DNA from: Lysobacterales bacterium
Lineage (GTDB): Bacteria > Pseudomonadota > Gammaproteobacteria > Xanthomonadales > Rhodanobacteraceae
DNA length: 5,056 nucleotides
Assembly (NCBI GenBank): GCA_013298265.1
Contig: JAAFHE010000290.1
Coordinates: 1 to 5,056, forward strand
Direction: 5' to 3'
The position numbers were made by a program, and so were the translations under genes. Below are positions 1-5,056 of the stretch, piece by piece (position 1 is the stretch's first letter; each line of letters starts with the position of its first letter). The notes below the pieces were generated by a model. It was not told the DNA's origin. It searched no databases and was given only the letters and a program-made list of their open reading frames with translations.

Positions 1-124
1 TGACCGCGAGGATTACGACGACGACGAGGATTTCGATCAGGGTGAAGCCGTGTGAGCAGTCGACGTGCGCTCGCGGATGACGGGCGCCGCGTTTCTGAGA
101 GGGTTCGAAGGCCGGGACAGCCAT
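1..124 (-). CDS. gspH: Type II secretion minor pseudopilin, N-terminal part (probably GspH); cut by the left edge
   Basis: Forty-one codons are visible on the minus strand before the window ends. Seen: a polar, partly basic leader, then GFTLIEILVVVVILAV at residues 26-41. This is the type IV prepilin/pseudopilin signature: prepilin peptidase would cut after G26, F27 would be the N-methylated first residue, and E31 is the conserved Glu+5. The rest is the start of the membrane-anchoring helix. Pseudopilins are cleaved in the inner membrane and assemble into the periplasmic piston of the type II secretion system. GspH is inferred only from its place after gspG; GspI or another pseudopilin is possible. 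The start is uncertain. The frame has ATGs at 124, 151 and 169 and stays open into the repeats upstream, and none has a convincing ribosome site. Even the shortest choice gives a 26-residue leader, long for a pseudopilin, with His rather than Arg/Lys before the cleavage Gly. Confidence 0.8.
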   Translation of the reverse strand, partial: MAVPAFEPSQKRGARHPRAHVDCSHGFTLIEILVVVVILAV

Positions 125-185
125 CGCGTCGCTGCTATCAGCTAACTGCATGCGCAAGGACGACACCATCCCCACCCAACCCTCC

Positions 186-365
186 CCTTGAAGGGGAGGG
201 CTAAAACGCGTGGCGGCATGGCCCCCCTCTCCTTGAAGGGGAGGGCTAAATCGCGTAGCGGCATGGTCCCCCTCTCCTTGAAGGGGAGGGCTAAATCGCG
301 CAGCGGCATGGCCCCCCTCTCCTTGAAGGGGAGGGCTAAAACGCGCAGCGGCATGGCCCCCCTCA
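186..365. repeat. Four tandem 45-bp hairpin repeat units
   Basis: The CCTTGAAGGGGAGGGCTAAA motif starts at 186, 231, 276 and 321, so the period is exactly 45 bp. A diverged fifth CCTTGAAGGGG follows at 366. Units differ by only a few substitutions (for example ACGCGTGG, TCGCGTAG, TCGCGCAG, ACGCGCAG). Each junction forms a hairpin with arms CCCTCCCCTT and AAGGGGAGGG around a single G. It is perfect at 180-200 and has one C-to-T change (T facing G) at 225-245, 270-290 and 315-335. The fifth (360-380) is altered. Because 45 is divisible by three, reading frames stay open through the array on both strands, giving spurious repetitive peptides. The near-identity of the units suggests recent expansion by slippage or unequal exchange. 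Confidence 0.9.
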
Positions 366-382
366 CCTTGAAGGGGGTGAAT

Positions 383-417
383 GGGCAACCGCTTAGAACC
401 GAAGGTTCTGGTTGCCC
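383..417. repeat. Inverted repeat / hairpin inside the repeat element
   Basis: GGGCAACC at 383-390 pairs perfectly with GGTTGCCC at 410-417. Inside it AGAACC at 395-400 pairs with GGTTCT at 404-409 around a GAA loop, leaving a 4-nt bulge (391-394). This makes 14 base pairs in all. No T-run follows on either strand, so it is not a standard terminator. It is probably part of the repeat element. Confidence 0.7.
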
Positions 418-469
418 TGAACGCCCAACGGGCCGGAGGGTTGGGGTGGGGATGGTGCTGCCGGGCGAC

Positions 470-499
470 GCTACCGTTAAAACGGCCGCAATCGGTAGC
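470..499. other. Small inverted repeat downstream of gspG
   Basis: GCTACCG at 470-476 is mirrored by CGGTAGC at 493-499. A competing inner pairing, CCGTT (474-478) with AACGG (481-485), overlaps it. It lies about 65 nt beyond the gspG stop in the direction of transcription. It has no trailing T-run, so an RNA 3'-end or processing role is only a possibility. Confidence 0.4.
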
Positions 500-564
500 G
501 CATTGCACTGCAGCGCGCCTCGCATTCACGCCCTCTGCAAACACCGATACGTCCACGTGATCGA

Positions 565-1017
565 TCAGTTCTTCCAGTTGCCAATATCGGCCGTCTCGCC
601 CTCGCCGCCGGTCTTGCCGTCGGCGCCGAGCGTATAGACGTCCATATCGCCGTGCGCGCCTGGGTGCAGATAGAGATAGTTGCGGCCCCAGGGATCCTTG
701 GGCACGCCGTCGAGATAACCGCCCTTGCGCCAGTTCGGCGCTTCCGGAGCACCGCTGGGCTTGGTCACGAGCGCTTCGAGCCCCTGCTCGGTCGCGGGAT
801 AGGCGAAGTTGTCGAGTTTGTAGGTATTGAGCGACGTCACGATGGCCTGGATGTCGGCCTTGGCGCGCGCAACACGCGCTTCGCCGGGGTGCTCCATCAC
901 GCGCGGAACGACGACGGCGGCCAGGATCGCGAGGATCACCACGACAACCAGCACTTCGATCAGGGTGAAACCGCGCGACAGGGAACGGGCGGAACGGAAA
1001 GCGGAAACGCCGGTCAT
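565..1017 (-). CDS. gspG: Type II secretion system major pseudopilin GspG
   Basis: The 150-residue length is typical of GspG. Seen: a short basic leader, then SRGFTLIEVLVVVVILAI. Prepilin peptidase would cut after G16, F17 becomes the first mature residue, and E21 is Glu+5. A hydrophobic helix follows to about residue 39. The globular part has the family's PATEQGLEALV block (74-84), KDPWGRNYLY (107-116), and the C-terminal LGADGKTGGEGETADIGNW loop (130-148), where D133 and D144 fall in the calcium-binding region known for this family. GspG polymerises into the pseudopilus that drives folded exoproteins through the outer-membrane secretin. The start at 1017 is supported by AAGAAGG six bases upstream. 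The gene is transcribed away from bioA and is first in its operon here. No gspE or gspF precedes it, unlike many type II clusters. The next gene lies 440 bases downstream, past a repeat element. Confidence 0.96.
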   Translation of the reverse strand: MTGVSAFRSARSLSRGFTLIEVLVVVVILAILAAVVVPRVMEHPGEARVARAKADIQAIVTSLNTYKLDNFAYPATEQGLEALVTKPSGAPEAPNWRKGGYLDGVPKDPWGRNYLYLHPGAHGDMDVYTLGADGKTGGEGETADIGNWKN

Positions 1018-1023
1018 GCGAGG

Positions 1024-1030
1024 CCTTCTT
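1024..1030 (-). promoter_or_regulatory. Ribosome binding site of gspG
   Basis: AAGAAGG on the minus strand, six bases before the gspG ATG. The spacing and purine-rich match fix the start at 1017. Confidence 0.75.
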
Positions 1031-1058
1031 GCGAGCAGGGGAAAACGTCGCCGATCAT
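1029..1058 (+). promoter_or_regulatory. Weak candidate promoter of bioA
   Basis: TTGCGA (1029-1034) and GATCAT (1053-1058) are 18 bases apart, each matching four of six consensus bases. Transcription would start near 1065, three bases before the bioA ATG, giving an almost leaderless message. This would explain the missing Shine-Dalgarno. The match is poor, and the true promoter could lie inside gspG. Confidence 0.25.
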
Positions 1059-1062
1059 AGCA
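1054..1062 (-). promoter_or_regulatory. Putative extended -10 promoter of gspG
   Basis: The minus strand reads TGCTATGAT, an extended -10 (TGn plus TATGAT, five of six to TATAAT). I see no good -35 at 16-18 bases, which fits an extended -10 promoter. Transcription would start near 1047, leaving a leader of about 30 nt that contains the ribosome site. The element lies only 5 bases from the divergent bioA ATG, so RNA polymerase at one gene would occlude the start region of the other. Confidence 0.5.
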
Positions 1063-1067
1063 AAGCC

Positions 1068-2432
1068 ATGCTTACCTCCCTGCCCCGTTCCAACGCCGCG
1101 CTCGCTGCGCGCGATCTCGCCGTGCTCTGGCATCCCTGTACGCAGATGCACGACCACGAAACCCTGCCCTTGCTGCCCATCGTGCGGGCCGAAGGCGTCT
1201 GGCTGCACGATGCCGACGGCGGACGCTACCTCGACGCGGTCAGCTCCTGGTGGACCAATGTCTTTGGCCACCGGCATCCGCGCCTGGTCGCTGCACTGAA
1301 GGACCAGCTCGACGTGCTCGACCACATCATGCTCGCCGGCTTTACCCACGAGCCGGCACTGGAACTGGCCGAGGAGCTGGTACGCGTGACGCCGGCAGGT
1401 CTGTCGCGCGTGTTCTACGCCGACAACGGCTCCAGCGCGATCGAAGTCGCGCTGAAGATGAGCTTTCACTACTGGAGCAATCTCGGCCGCGGCGCCAAGC
1501 AGCGCTTCATCGCGCTGAGCGGCAGCTACCACGGCGAAACCCTCGGCGCGCTATCGGTCACGGACGTCGCGCTGTACCGCGACACCTACGCGCCGCTGCT
1601 GCTGCAGCCGCTGTTCGCGCCGTCGCCCGATGCGTATCTCGCCGAACCCGGCGAAAGCGCGCGCGACGTCGCCACACGGCGCCTCGCCGAATTGCGCGTG
1701 CTGCTGGAACAACACGCGGCGCAGACCTGCGCCATTCTGATCGAACCGCTGGTGCAGTGCGCTGGCGGCATGCGCATGCACGACGCGAGTTATCTCACCG
1801 GCCTGCGTACGCTCTGCGACGAGTTCGAAGTGCACCTGATCGCCGACGAGATCGCGGTCGGCTTTGGCCGCACCGGAACATTGTTTGCCTGTGAACAAGG
1901 AAACATTTCGCCCGATTTCCTGTGCCTTTCGAAAGGACTCACCGGCGGCATGCTGCCGCTGTCGGCGGTGCTGACGACCGAGGCGGTCTACGCCGCGTTC
2001 TACGCCGAGTACGCCAGCGGCAAGGCCTTCCTGCATTCGCACAGCTATACCGGCAACGCGCTGGCCTGCCGTGCGGCGCTGGCGACGCTGCAGGTGTTCC
2101 GCGACGAACCCGTACTCGCGCGCAACCGCGAACTCGCCGCGCGGCTGGCGCGCGAGCTGGATCCGCTGCGCGACCATCCGAATGTCGCCGATGTGCGCCA
2201 GACCGGCCTGATCGCCGCGGTCGAACTCGTGCGCGACCGGGCCACGCGCGAGCCGTTCCCGGCGCACGAGCGCCGCGGCCTGCGCGTCTATCGCCATGGC
2301 CTCGCGCACGGCATGCTGCTGCGGCCGCTCGGCAACGTGGTCTATTTCATGCCGCCGTACGTGATCGAGCCCGAACAGATCGAAATGATGGTACGCGTGG
2401 CGCGCGACGGCATTGCCGAAGCGGTGCGCTGA
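1068..2432 (+). CDS. bioA: Adenosylmethionine-8-amino-7-oxononanoate aminotransferase (biotin synthesis)
   Basis: A PLP-dependent class III aminotransferase that converts 8-amino-7-oxononanoate (KAPA) to 7,8-diaminononanoate (DAPA) in the cytoplasm, the second-last intermediate before dethiobiotin. The 454 residues compare with 429 in E. coli. Seen: WHPCTQM (21-27) and SSWWTN (59-64), substrate-site motifs of BioA; GSSAIEVALK (121-130) and SYHGET (153-158) for cofactor phosphate and ring; IADEIAVGFGRTG (258-270), with D260 facing the pyridine nitrogen; LSKGLTGG (287-294), with K289 as the Schiff-base lysine; HSHSYTGN (323-330); and LLRPLGN (417-423), where R419 matches the substrate-carboxylate arginine. 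Equivalences to E. coli residues are from memory of the family. ATG 1068 places the WHPCT motif where homologues have it. A TTG start 13 codons earlier would overlap the gspG ribosome site and has no support. No Shine-Dalgarno precedes the ATG. No other biotin gene is in the window. Confidence 0.95.
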   Translation: MLTSLPRSNAALAARDLAVLWHPCTQMHDHETLPLLPIVRAEGVWLHDADGGRYLDAVSSWWTNVFGHRHPRLVAALKDQLDVLDHIMLAGFTHEPALELAEELVRVTPAGLSRVFYADNGSSAIEVALKMSFHYWSNLGRGAKQRFIALSGSYHGETLGALSVTDVALYRDTYAPLLLQPLFAPSPDAYLAEPGESARDVATRRLAELRVLLEQHAAQTCAILIEPLVQCAGGMRMHDASYLTGLRTLCDEFEVHLIADEIAVGFGRTGTLFACEQGNISPDFLCLSKGLTGGMLPLSAVLTTEAVYAAFYAEYASGKAFLHSHSYTGNALACRAALATLQVFRDEPVLARNRELAARLARELDPLRDHPNVADVRQTGLIAAVELVRDRATREPFPAHERRGLRVYRHGLAHGMLLRPLGNVVYFMPPYVIEPEQIEMMVRVARDGIAEAVR

Positions 2433-2497
2433 GCGCTACACGTAGCGGCTGCAACATGCACGCCGCTGCACCGAAGCCGCGGGTGTCGACCTGCACT

Positions 2498-2539
2498 GGC
2501 GTTGAAGCGCGGTGCCGGATTTCAACCGGCGCTGACGCC
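2498..2539 (+). terminator. Possible bioA transcript-end hairpin
   Basis: GGCGT (2498-2502) pairs with ACGCC (2535-2539), AGCGC (2506-2510) with GCGCT (2529-2533), and GGT (2511-2513) with ACC (2525-2527), with small bulges between. It starts 66 nt after the bioA stop. Only a three-T run follows a few bases later, so it is not a canonical intrinsic terminator. It could be a 3'-protecting structure or chance pairing in GC-rich DNA. Confidence 0.3.
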
Positions 2540-2700
2540 CGCTTTCGTCGCCTTCGCTAGCCCGCCTTTCTTACGCCCGTTCGTCGCGAGGCCGTCGATA
2601 CGCCGTGCTGATGCGCGCCGCGGACTTCAGTGACGGCGAAGGCGTAGCCGACACGAGCGAGCCGCGCGCCTCAGGGCGAGTCTATCGGCGGCCGCAGTAG

Positions 2701-2707
2701 AAGGAGG
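2701..2707 (+). promoter_or_regulatory. Perfect Shine-Dalgarno of the small gene
   Basis: AAGGAGG is a full seven-base anti-16S match, five bases before the ATG at 2713. It is the best ribosome site in the window and the main reason to believe the small gene. Confidence 0.75.
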
Positions 2708-2712
2708 GAGAA

Positions 2713-2883
2713 ATGCGGGCTGCAACGCGGTGTATCGCAGCGACCGATCCCGCCTCGGATCGCCCGCGCCTGTACCGCCGCTACCATTTCCGGAAAGTGA
2801 TTCACCCTGTCCGGGCGAACGACGTGATTGCGGCAAAGCCGCCGTACCGCCGCAGCTTCACGCACGATCCCGACGATTTCTGA
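2713..2883 (+). CDS. Small basic protein of unknown function (56 residues)
   Basis: I do not recognise this protein. The reading frame runs from ATG 2713 to TGA 2881-2883. It has a perfect AAGGAGG ribosome site, and an intrinsic terminator begins 22 nt after the stop, so it looks like a complete one-gene unit. About three quarters of its codons end in G or C (42 of 56, counted by eye), as expected of coding sequence here. The protein has 10 Arg and 2 Lys against 6 Asp. A basic middle (RPRLYRRYHFRKVIHPVR, residues 17-34) and KPPYRR (42-47) are followed by an acidic end, HDPDDF. There is one Cys (residue 7), no hydrophobic segment long enough for a membrane helix, and no signal peptide. The charge pattern would allow nucleic-acid or ribosome binding, but that is speculation. 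It is not in an operon with bioA (280 bp upstream) or with the receptor (beyond the terminator). A non-coding RNA ending at the terminator is the alternative. Confidence 0.6.
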   Translation: MRAATRCIAATDPASDRPRLYRRYHFRKVIHPVRANDVIAAKPPYRRSFTHDPDDF

Positions 2884-2905
2884 TCACCCGTCGGGCTAGA
2901 TCGGC

Positions 2906-2932
2906 AACGGCCGCGCTCTGCGCGGCCGTTTT
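2906..2932 (+). terminator. Intrinsic terminator after the small gene
   Basis: AACGGCCGCG (2906-2915) and CGCGGCCGTT (2921-2930) form a perfect 10-bp stem with a CTCTG loop, followed by a T-run (TTTT at 2929-2932). The opposite strand lacks a T-run, so it works in the plus direction. It separates the small gene from the iron-regulated receptor gene. Confidence 0.85.
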
Positions 2933-2998
2933 GCGTTGGGCTACGGCAACGACGCCGACTTTTCGTTGTGGTTGATCCGCGCTGCCGCTGATTCCGGT

Positions 2999-3026
2999 TT
3001 GACAGTTTATTAAGAATGATTATCAT
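2999..3026 (+). promoter_or_regulatory. Sigma-70 promoter of the TonB-dependent receptor gene
   Basis: A consensus -35 TTGACA (2999-3004), a 16-base spacer and TATCAT (3021-3026, five of six) lie in a locally AT-rich stretch. Transcription would start near 3033, giving a leader of about 88 nt. The -10 lies inside a Fur box, so Fur binding would block polymerase directly. Confidence 0.75.
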
Positions 3027-3030
3027 TAGC
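3012..3030 (+). promoter_or_regulatory. Fur box (iron-responsive operator)
   Basis: AAGAATGATTATCATTAGC matches the classical 19-bp Fur consensus at 15 of 19 positions by eye. It contains a perfect 6-1-6 palindrome, AATGAT-T-ATCATT (3015-3027). It overlaps the -10 element of the receptor promoter, the standard arrangement for repression by iron-loaded Fur. The gene should therefore be switched on in iron starvation. Confidence 0.85.
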
Positions 3031-3120
3031 GTGAATTTGACCTCTTCACGTATTGCCAGCCGTGTTCGCCGTCGAACGCCGCCAGCCGCGTCCACCGCAC
3101 GTACAGGCTGACCCCGCTCA

Positions 3121-5056
3121 ATGTCGCTTACCCGTCTGTCCCTGGCGATCGCCTGCGCGATCGCCGCGCCGAACCTGCGCGCCGAAACCGCGGCCGAAGC
3201 CGCTCCCGATACCTACGATCAGCTGGAACGCATCATCGTTTCGGCCACCTTCGTCGCGCAGGCGGTCAAGGATGTCGCCGCCGAAACGACAGTCCTGCTG
3301 CGCGAGGACATGGACCGTCGTCTCAACCAGGACCTGCGCGACCTCGTGCGCTATGAACCCGGCGTCAGCGTGACCGGCGGGGGCCGCTTCGGCCTCAACG
3401 GCTTTTCGATCCGCGGCCTCGACGGCAACCGCGTACGCATCGAAGTCGACGGCGTCAGCGCGCCGGATGCGTTCGCGATCGGCAGTTTCTCCAGCGCCGG
3501 CCGCGATTTCGTCGATCTCGACTCGCTCAAGCGCGTGGAAATCGTGCGCGGTGCGGCGTCGGCACTGCAGGGCTCCGACGCGCTTGGCGGGGTCGTGAGC
3601 TTCGTCACCAAGGATCCGGTCGACTACATCGCCGACGGCGCGGACGGCCATTTCCTGAGCCTCAAGGGCCTCTACGACAGTGCCGACCGCCAGTCGACGG
3701 AAAGCGTCACCGGCGCAGTGCAGAACGGCCGCCACGGCTTCGTCGCAGTCCTCACGCACCGCGACGGCCACCAGCTCAACAACCGCGGCGAACGCGACGC
3801 CTTCGGCAGCACACGCACGCGCCCTAACCCGCAGGAAACCAATAGCAATTCATTGCTGGCGAAATACGTGTTCGGCGATGCGCAGAATTTCTCGCGCGTC
3901 ACGCTGGACGCCGCGCGCAACGACGCCCGGACCAACGCGCTCGACCAGCTCGGCCTGCGCAGCGTCGGCGGCGCGCAGGCCCTGTATACGCGCTTGGATG
4001 CCGACGACCGCAAAGAACGCGCGCGCTTCTCGTTCGACCAAACCTATACGCTGGGCGCGGGCTTCGCCGATCGCTTCGAATGGCGCGCCTACACGCAGAC
4101 CAGCGACACGCGCCAGGACACGTTCGAGGACCGCTCGGGCTTCGTCAACGGCGCGCCGGTCAATCCGATCTCGCGCTACCGTCGCTTCGAATACGAGCAG
4201 CGCGAGCACGGCGTCGAGGCGCTCGCACACAAGCGCGTGAGCAGCGGCGCGGTGACGCACAATTTCGCCTACGGCCTCGAATATGCGGTCGGCCGCATCC
4301 GCGAACAGCGCGACGGCTTCCAGCGCAACCTCACGACCGGAGCGGTCAGCAACGTGGTCTCGCCCGACGTGTTCCCGGTACGCGACTTTCCGCTGACCGA
4401 TACCTCGCGCATGGCCGTGTTCGCGCAGGACGACATCGGCCTGTTCGACGGTCGTCTGCATCTGGTGCCGGCGATCCGCTACGACCGCTTCGAGATCGAC
4501 CCGCGCCGCGACGCGGTGTTCGAGGCGGACAATCCCGGTGTGGAACCGGTACCGCTCGACAGTGACCGGTTCTCGCCGAAGTTCGCCGCGATCTACACGT
4601 TCGCCGACGCCTGGCGTGTCTACGGCCAGCTCACCACGGGCTTCCGCGCGCCGCCCTACAGCGACGTCAATGTCGGCTTCACCAACCTGCAGTTCGGCTA
4701 CACCGCGCTGCCGAATCCGGACCTCAAGCCCGAGACCAGCCGCGGCGCCGAACTCGGCCTGCGCGTCGATGGCGATGCGGGCTACGCCAGCGTTGCGGTC
4801 TATCGCAACCGCTACCGGGACTTCATCGAATCGCTGATCAACGTCGGCACGGATCCGCAGACCGGCCTGCTGCTGTTCCAGTCGCAGAACATCGGTCGCG
4901 TAGACATCCGCGGCGCCGAAGCCAGCGCTGCGCTGCGGCTTGGCCACTTCAGCGACGCGCTGGACGGCTTCGAGATCCGCACCGCCATCGCGAGCGCCAA
5001 GGGCGACGACCGCGTGCGCAACGTGCCGCTGACCAGCGTGGAGCCGGTCAAGGCGG
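3121..5056 (+). CDS. TonB-dependent outer-membrane receptor, haem/haemoglobin/transferrin type; cut by the right edge
   Basis: 645 codons are open to the edge; family members are usually around 700 or more residues, so the last barrel strands are missing. Seen: a signal peptide (about 1-21, likely cut after NLRA); a TonB-box-like LERIIVSAT (35-43); a plug domain with DLVRYEPGVSVTG (74-86), GFSIRGLDGNRVRIEVDGV (94-112) and RVEIVRGAASALQGSDALGG (138-157); then a beta barrel with alternating aromatic strands. FRAP (508-511) and NPDL (532-535) are the FRAP/NPNL boxes known from haem and haemoglobin receptors. The protein would import haem or protein-bound iron across the outer membrane using TonB-ExbBD energy. 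The Fur box upstream fits. An in-frame TGA at 3109-3111 rules out longer starts, so ATG 3121 is the best, though it lacks a Shine-Dalgarno. Oddly, no histidine lies between FRAP and NPDL, where HemR-type receptors have a haem ligand, so the substrate is uncertain. Confidence 0.93.
   Translation, partial: MSLTRLSLAIACAIAAPNLRAETAAEAAPDTYDQLERIIVSATFVAQAVKDVAAETTVLLREDMDRRLNQDLRDLVRYEPGVSVTGGGRFGLNGFSIRGLDGNRVRIEVDGVSAPDAFAIGSFSSAGRDFVDLDSLKRVEIVRGAASALQGSDALGGVVSFVTKDPVDYIADGADGHFLSLKGLYDSADRQSTESVTGAVQNGRHGFVAVLTHRDGHQLNNRGERDAFGSTRTRPNPQETNSNSLLAKYVFGDAQNFSRVTLDAARNDARTNALDQLGLRSVGGAQALYTRLDADDRKERARFSFDQTYTLGAGFADRFEWRAYTQTSDTRQDTFEDRSGFVNGAPVNPISRYRRFEYEQREHGVEALAHKRVSSGAVTHNFAYGLEYAVGRIREQRDGFQRNLTTGAVSNVVSPDVFPVRDFPLTDTSRMAVFAQDDIGLFDGRLHLVPAIRYDRFEIDPRRDAVFEADNPGVEPVPLDSDRFSPKFAAIYTFADAWRVYGQLTTGFRAPPYSDVNVGFTNLQFGYTALPNPDLKPETSRGAELGLRVDGDAGYASVAVYRNRYRDFIESLINVGTDPQTGLLLFQSQNIGRVDIRGAEASAALRLGHFSDALDGFEIRTAIASAKGDDRVRNVPLTSVEPVKA

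Larger units (their letters stand above)
164..457. repeat. 294-bp intergenic repeat element with inverted ends between gspG and gspH
   Basis: The outer ends are near-perfect inverted repeats. The left end at 164-185 begins CACCATCCCCACCC. The right end at 435-457 ends GGGGTGGGGATGGTG. They match over 22-23 bases with a single one-base indel. Inside lie four 45-bp tandem hairpin units, a diverged fifth hairpin, and another inverted repeat at 383-417. I see no transposase and no clear target duplication at the edges. G-rich/C-rich inverted elements of this style are scattered in intergenic DNA of many GC-rich gammaproteobacteria, so this is probably a composite of such REP/BIME-like sequence. 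That assignment is by resemblance only. It interrupts the pseudopilin operon, so it would be transcribed between gspG and gspH. Confidence 0.75.

Noticed and set aside
180..380. Regular hairpin repeats as a CRISPR array
   Set aside because: The whole 45-bp unit is repeated, including what would be spacers; there are no unique spacers and no cas genes nearby.
164..457. Insertion sequence or active transposon
   Set aside because: Inverted ends exist, but there is no transposase and no clear target-site duplication. It is called a repeat element only.
188..637. Plus-strand repetitive open frame through the array and into gspG
   Set aside because: It is open only because the unit length is a multiple of three. 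It runs antisense into gspG and has no credible start signal.
1029..1067. TTG at 1029 as the bioA start
   Set aside because: It would put the start inside the gspG ribosome site, has no Shine-Dalgarno, and adds 13 residues not expected in BioA. ATG 1068 fits the family better.
1551..2309. Long minus-strand frame opposite bioA
   Set aside because: It is a GC-rich shadow of bioA, whose family motifs are intact in the plus frame, and shows no recognisable domain.
2906..2932. Bidirectional terminator
   Set aside because: The stem is symmetric, but only the plus strand has a T-run. There is also no minus-strand gene to terminate.
2802..3095. 97-codon minus-strand frame
   Set aside because: It crosses the intrinsic terminator, the receptor promoter and the Fur box on the other strand, and has a low-complexity, unlike-protein composition.
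3850..4947. 365-codon minus-strand frame opposite the receptor gene
   Set aside because: It is the mirror of a GC-rich coding sequence. The plus frame encodes clear TonB-receptor motifs throughout, and the minus product has no recognisable motif.

Overview
The window is GC-rich DNA that looks like a gammaproteobacterium of the Xanthomonadales/Lysobacterales type. The evidence is GC-ending codons throughout, a type II secretion pseudopilin gene beside a biotin gene, CCCTCCCCTT/AAGGGGAGGG-type intergenic hairpin repeats, and a Fur-controlled TonB-dependent receptor. The family placement is an inference from gene content and style; no species can be named from this sequence alone.

Left part (1-1067). 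On the minus strand, gspG (565-1017) encodes the major pseudopilin of a type II secretion system. It is followed by the start of a second pseudopilin gene, probably gspH, which runs off the left edge (1-124). The 440 bases between them hold no convincing gene. They contain a 294-bp repeat element (164-457) with inverted ends, four tandem 45-bp hairpin units and a further hairpin, then another small inverted repeat (470-499) next to gspG. gspG has a good ribosome binding site and an extended -10 promoter that sits almost on the start codon of the divergent bioA.

Middle (1068-2932). bioA (1068-2432, plus strand) is a complete biotin-synthesis aminotransferase gene. The 280 bases after it hold only a possible bioA terminator hairpin. 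They are followed by an unrecognised 56-codon gene (2713-2883) with a perfect Shine-Dalgarno sequence and a strong intrinsic terminator 22 nt after its stop. The combination makes this a credible single-gene transcription unit.

Right part (2933-5056). An AT-rich patch in otherwise GC-rich DNA carries a near-consensus promoter (TTGACA-16-TATCAT) whose -10 lies inside a Fur box. About 88 nt downstream starts a TonB-dependent outer-membrane receptor of the haem/haemoglobin/transferrin type (3121 to the right edge, 645 codons visible). Its C-terminal end is outside the window.

The three modules (protein export, biotin synthesis, iron/haem uptake) look functionally independent. I see no wholly new multi-gene system. 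The least explained items are the hairpin-repeat element inside the pseudopilin operon and the small gene at 2713-2883.
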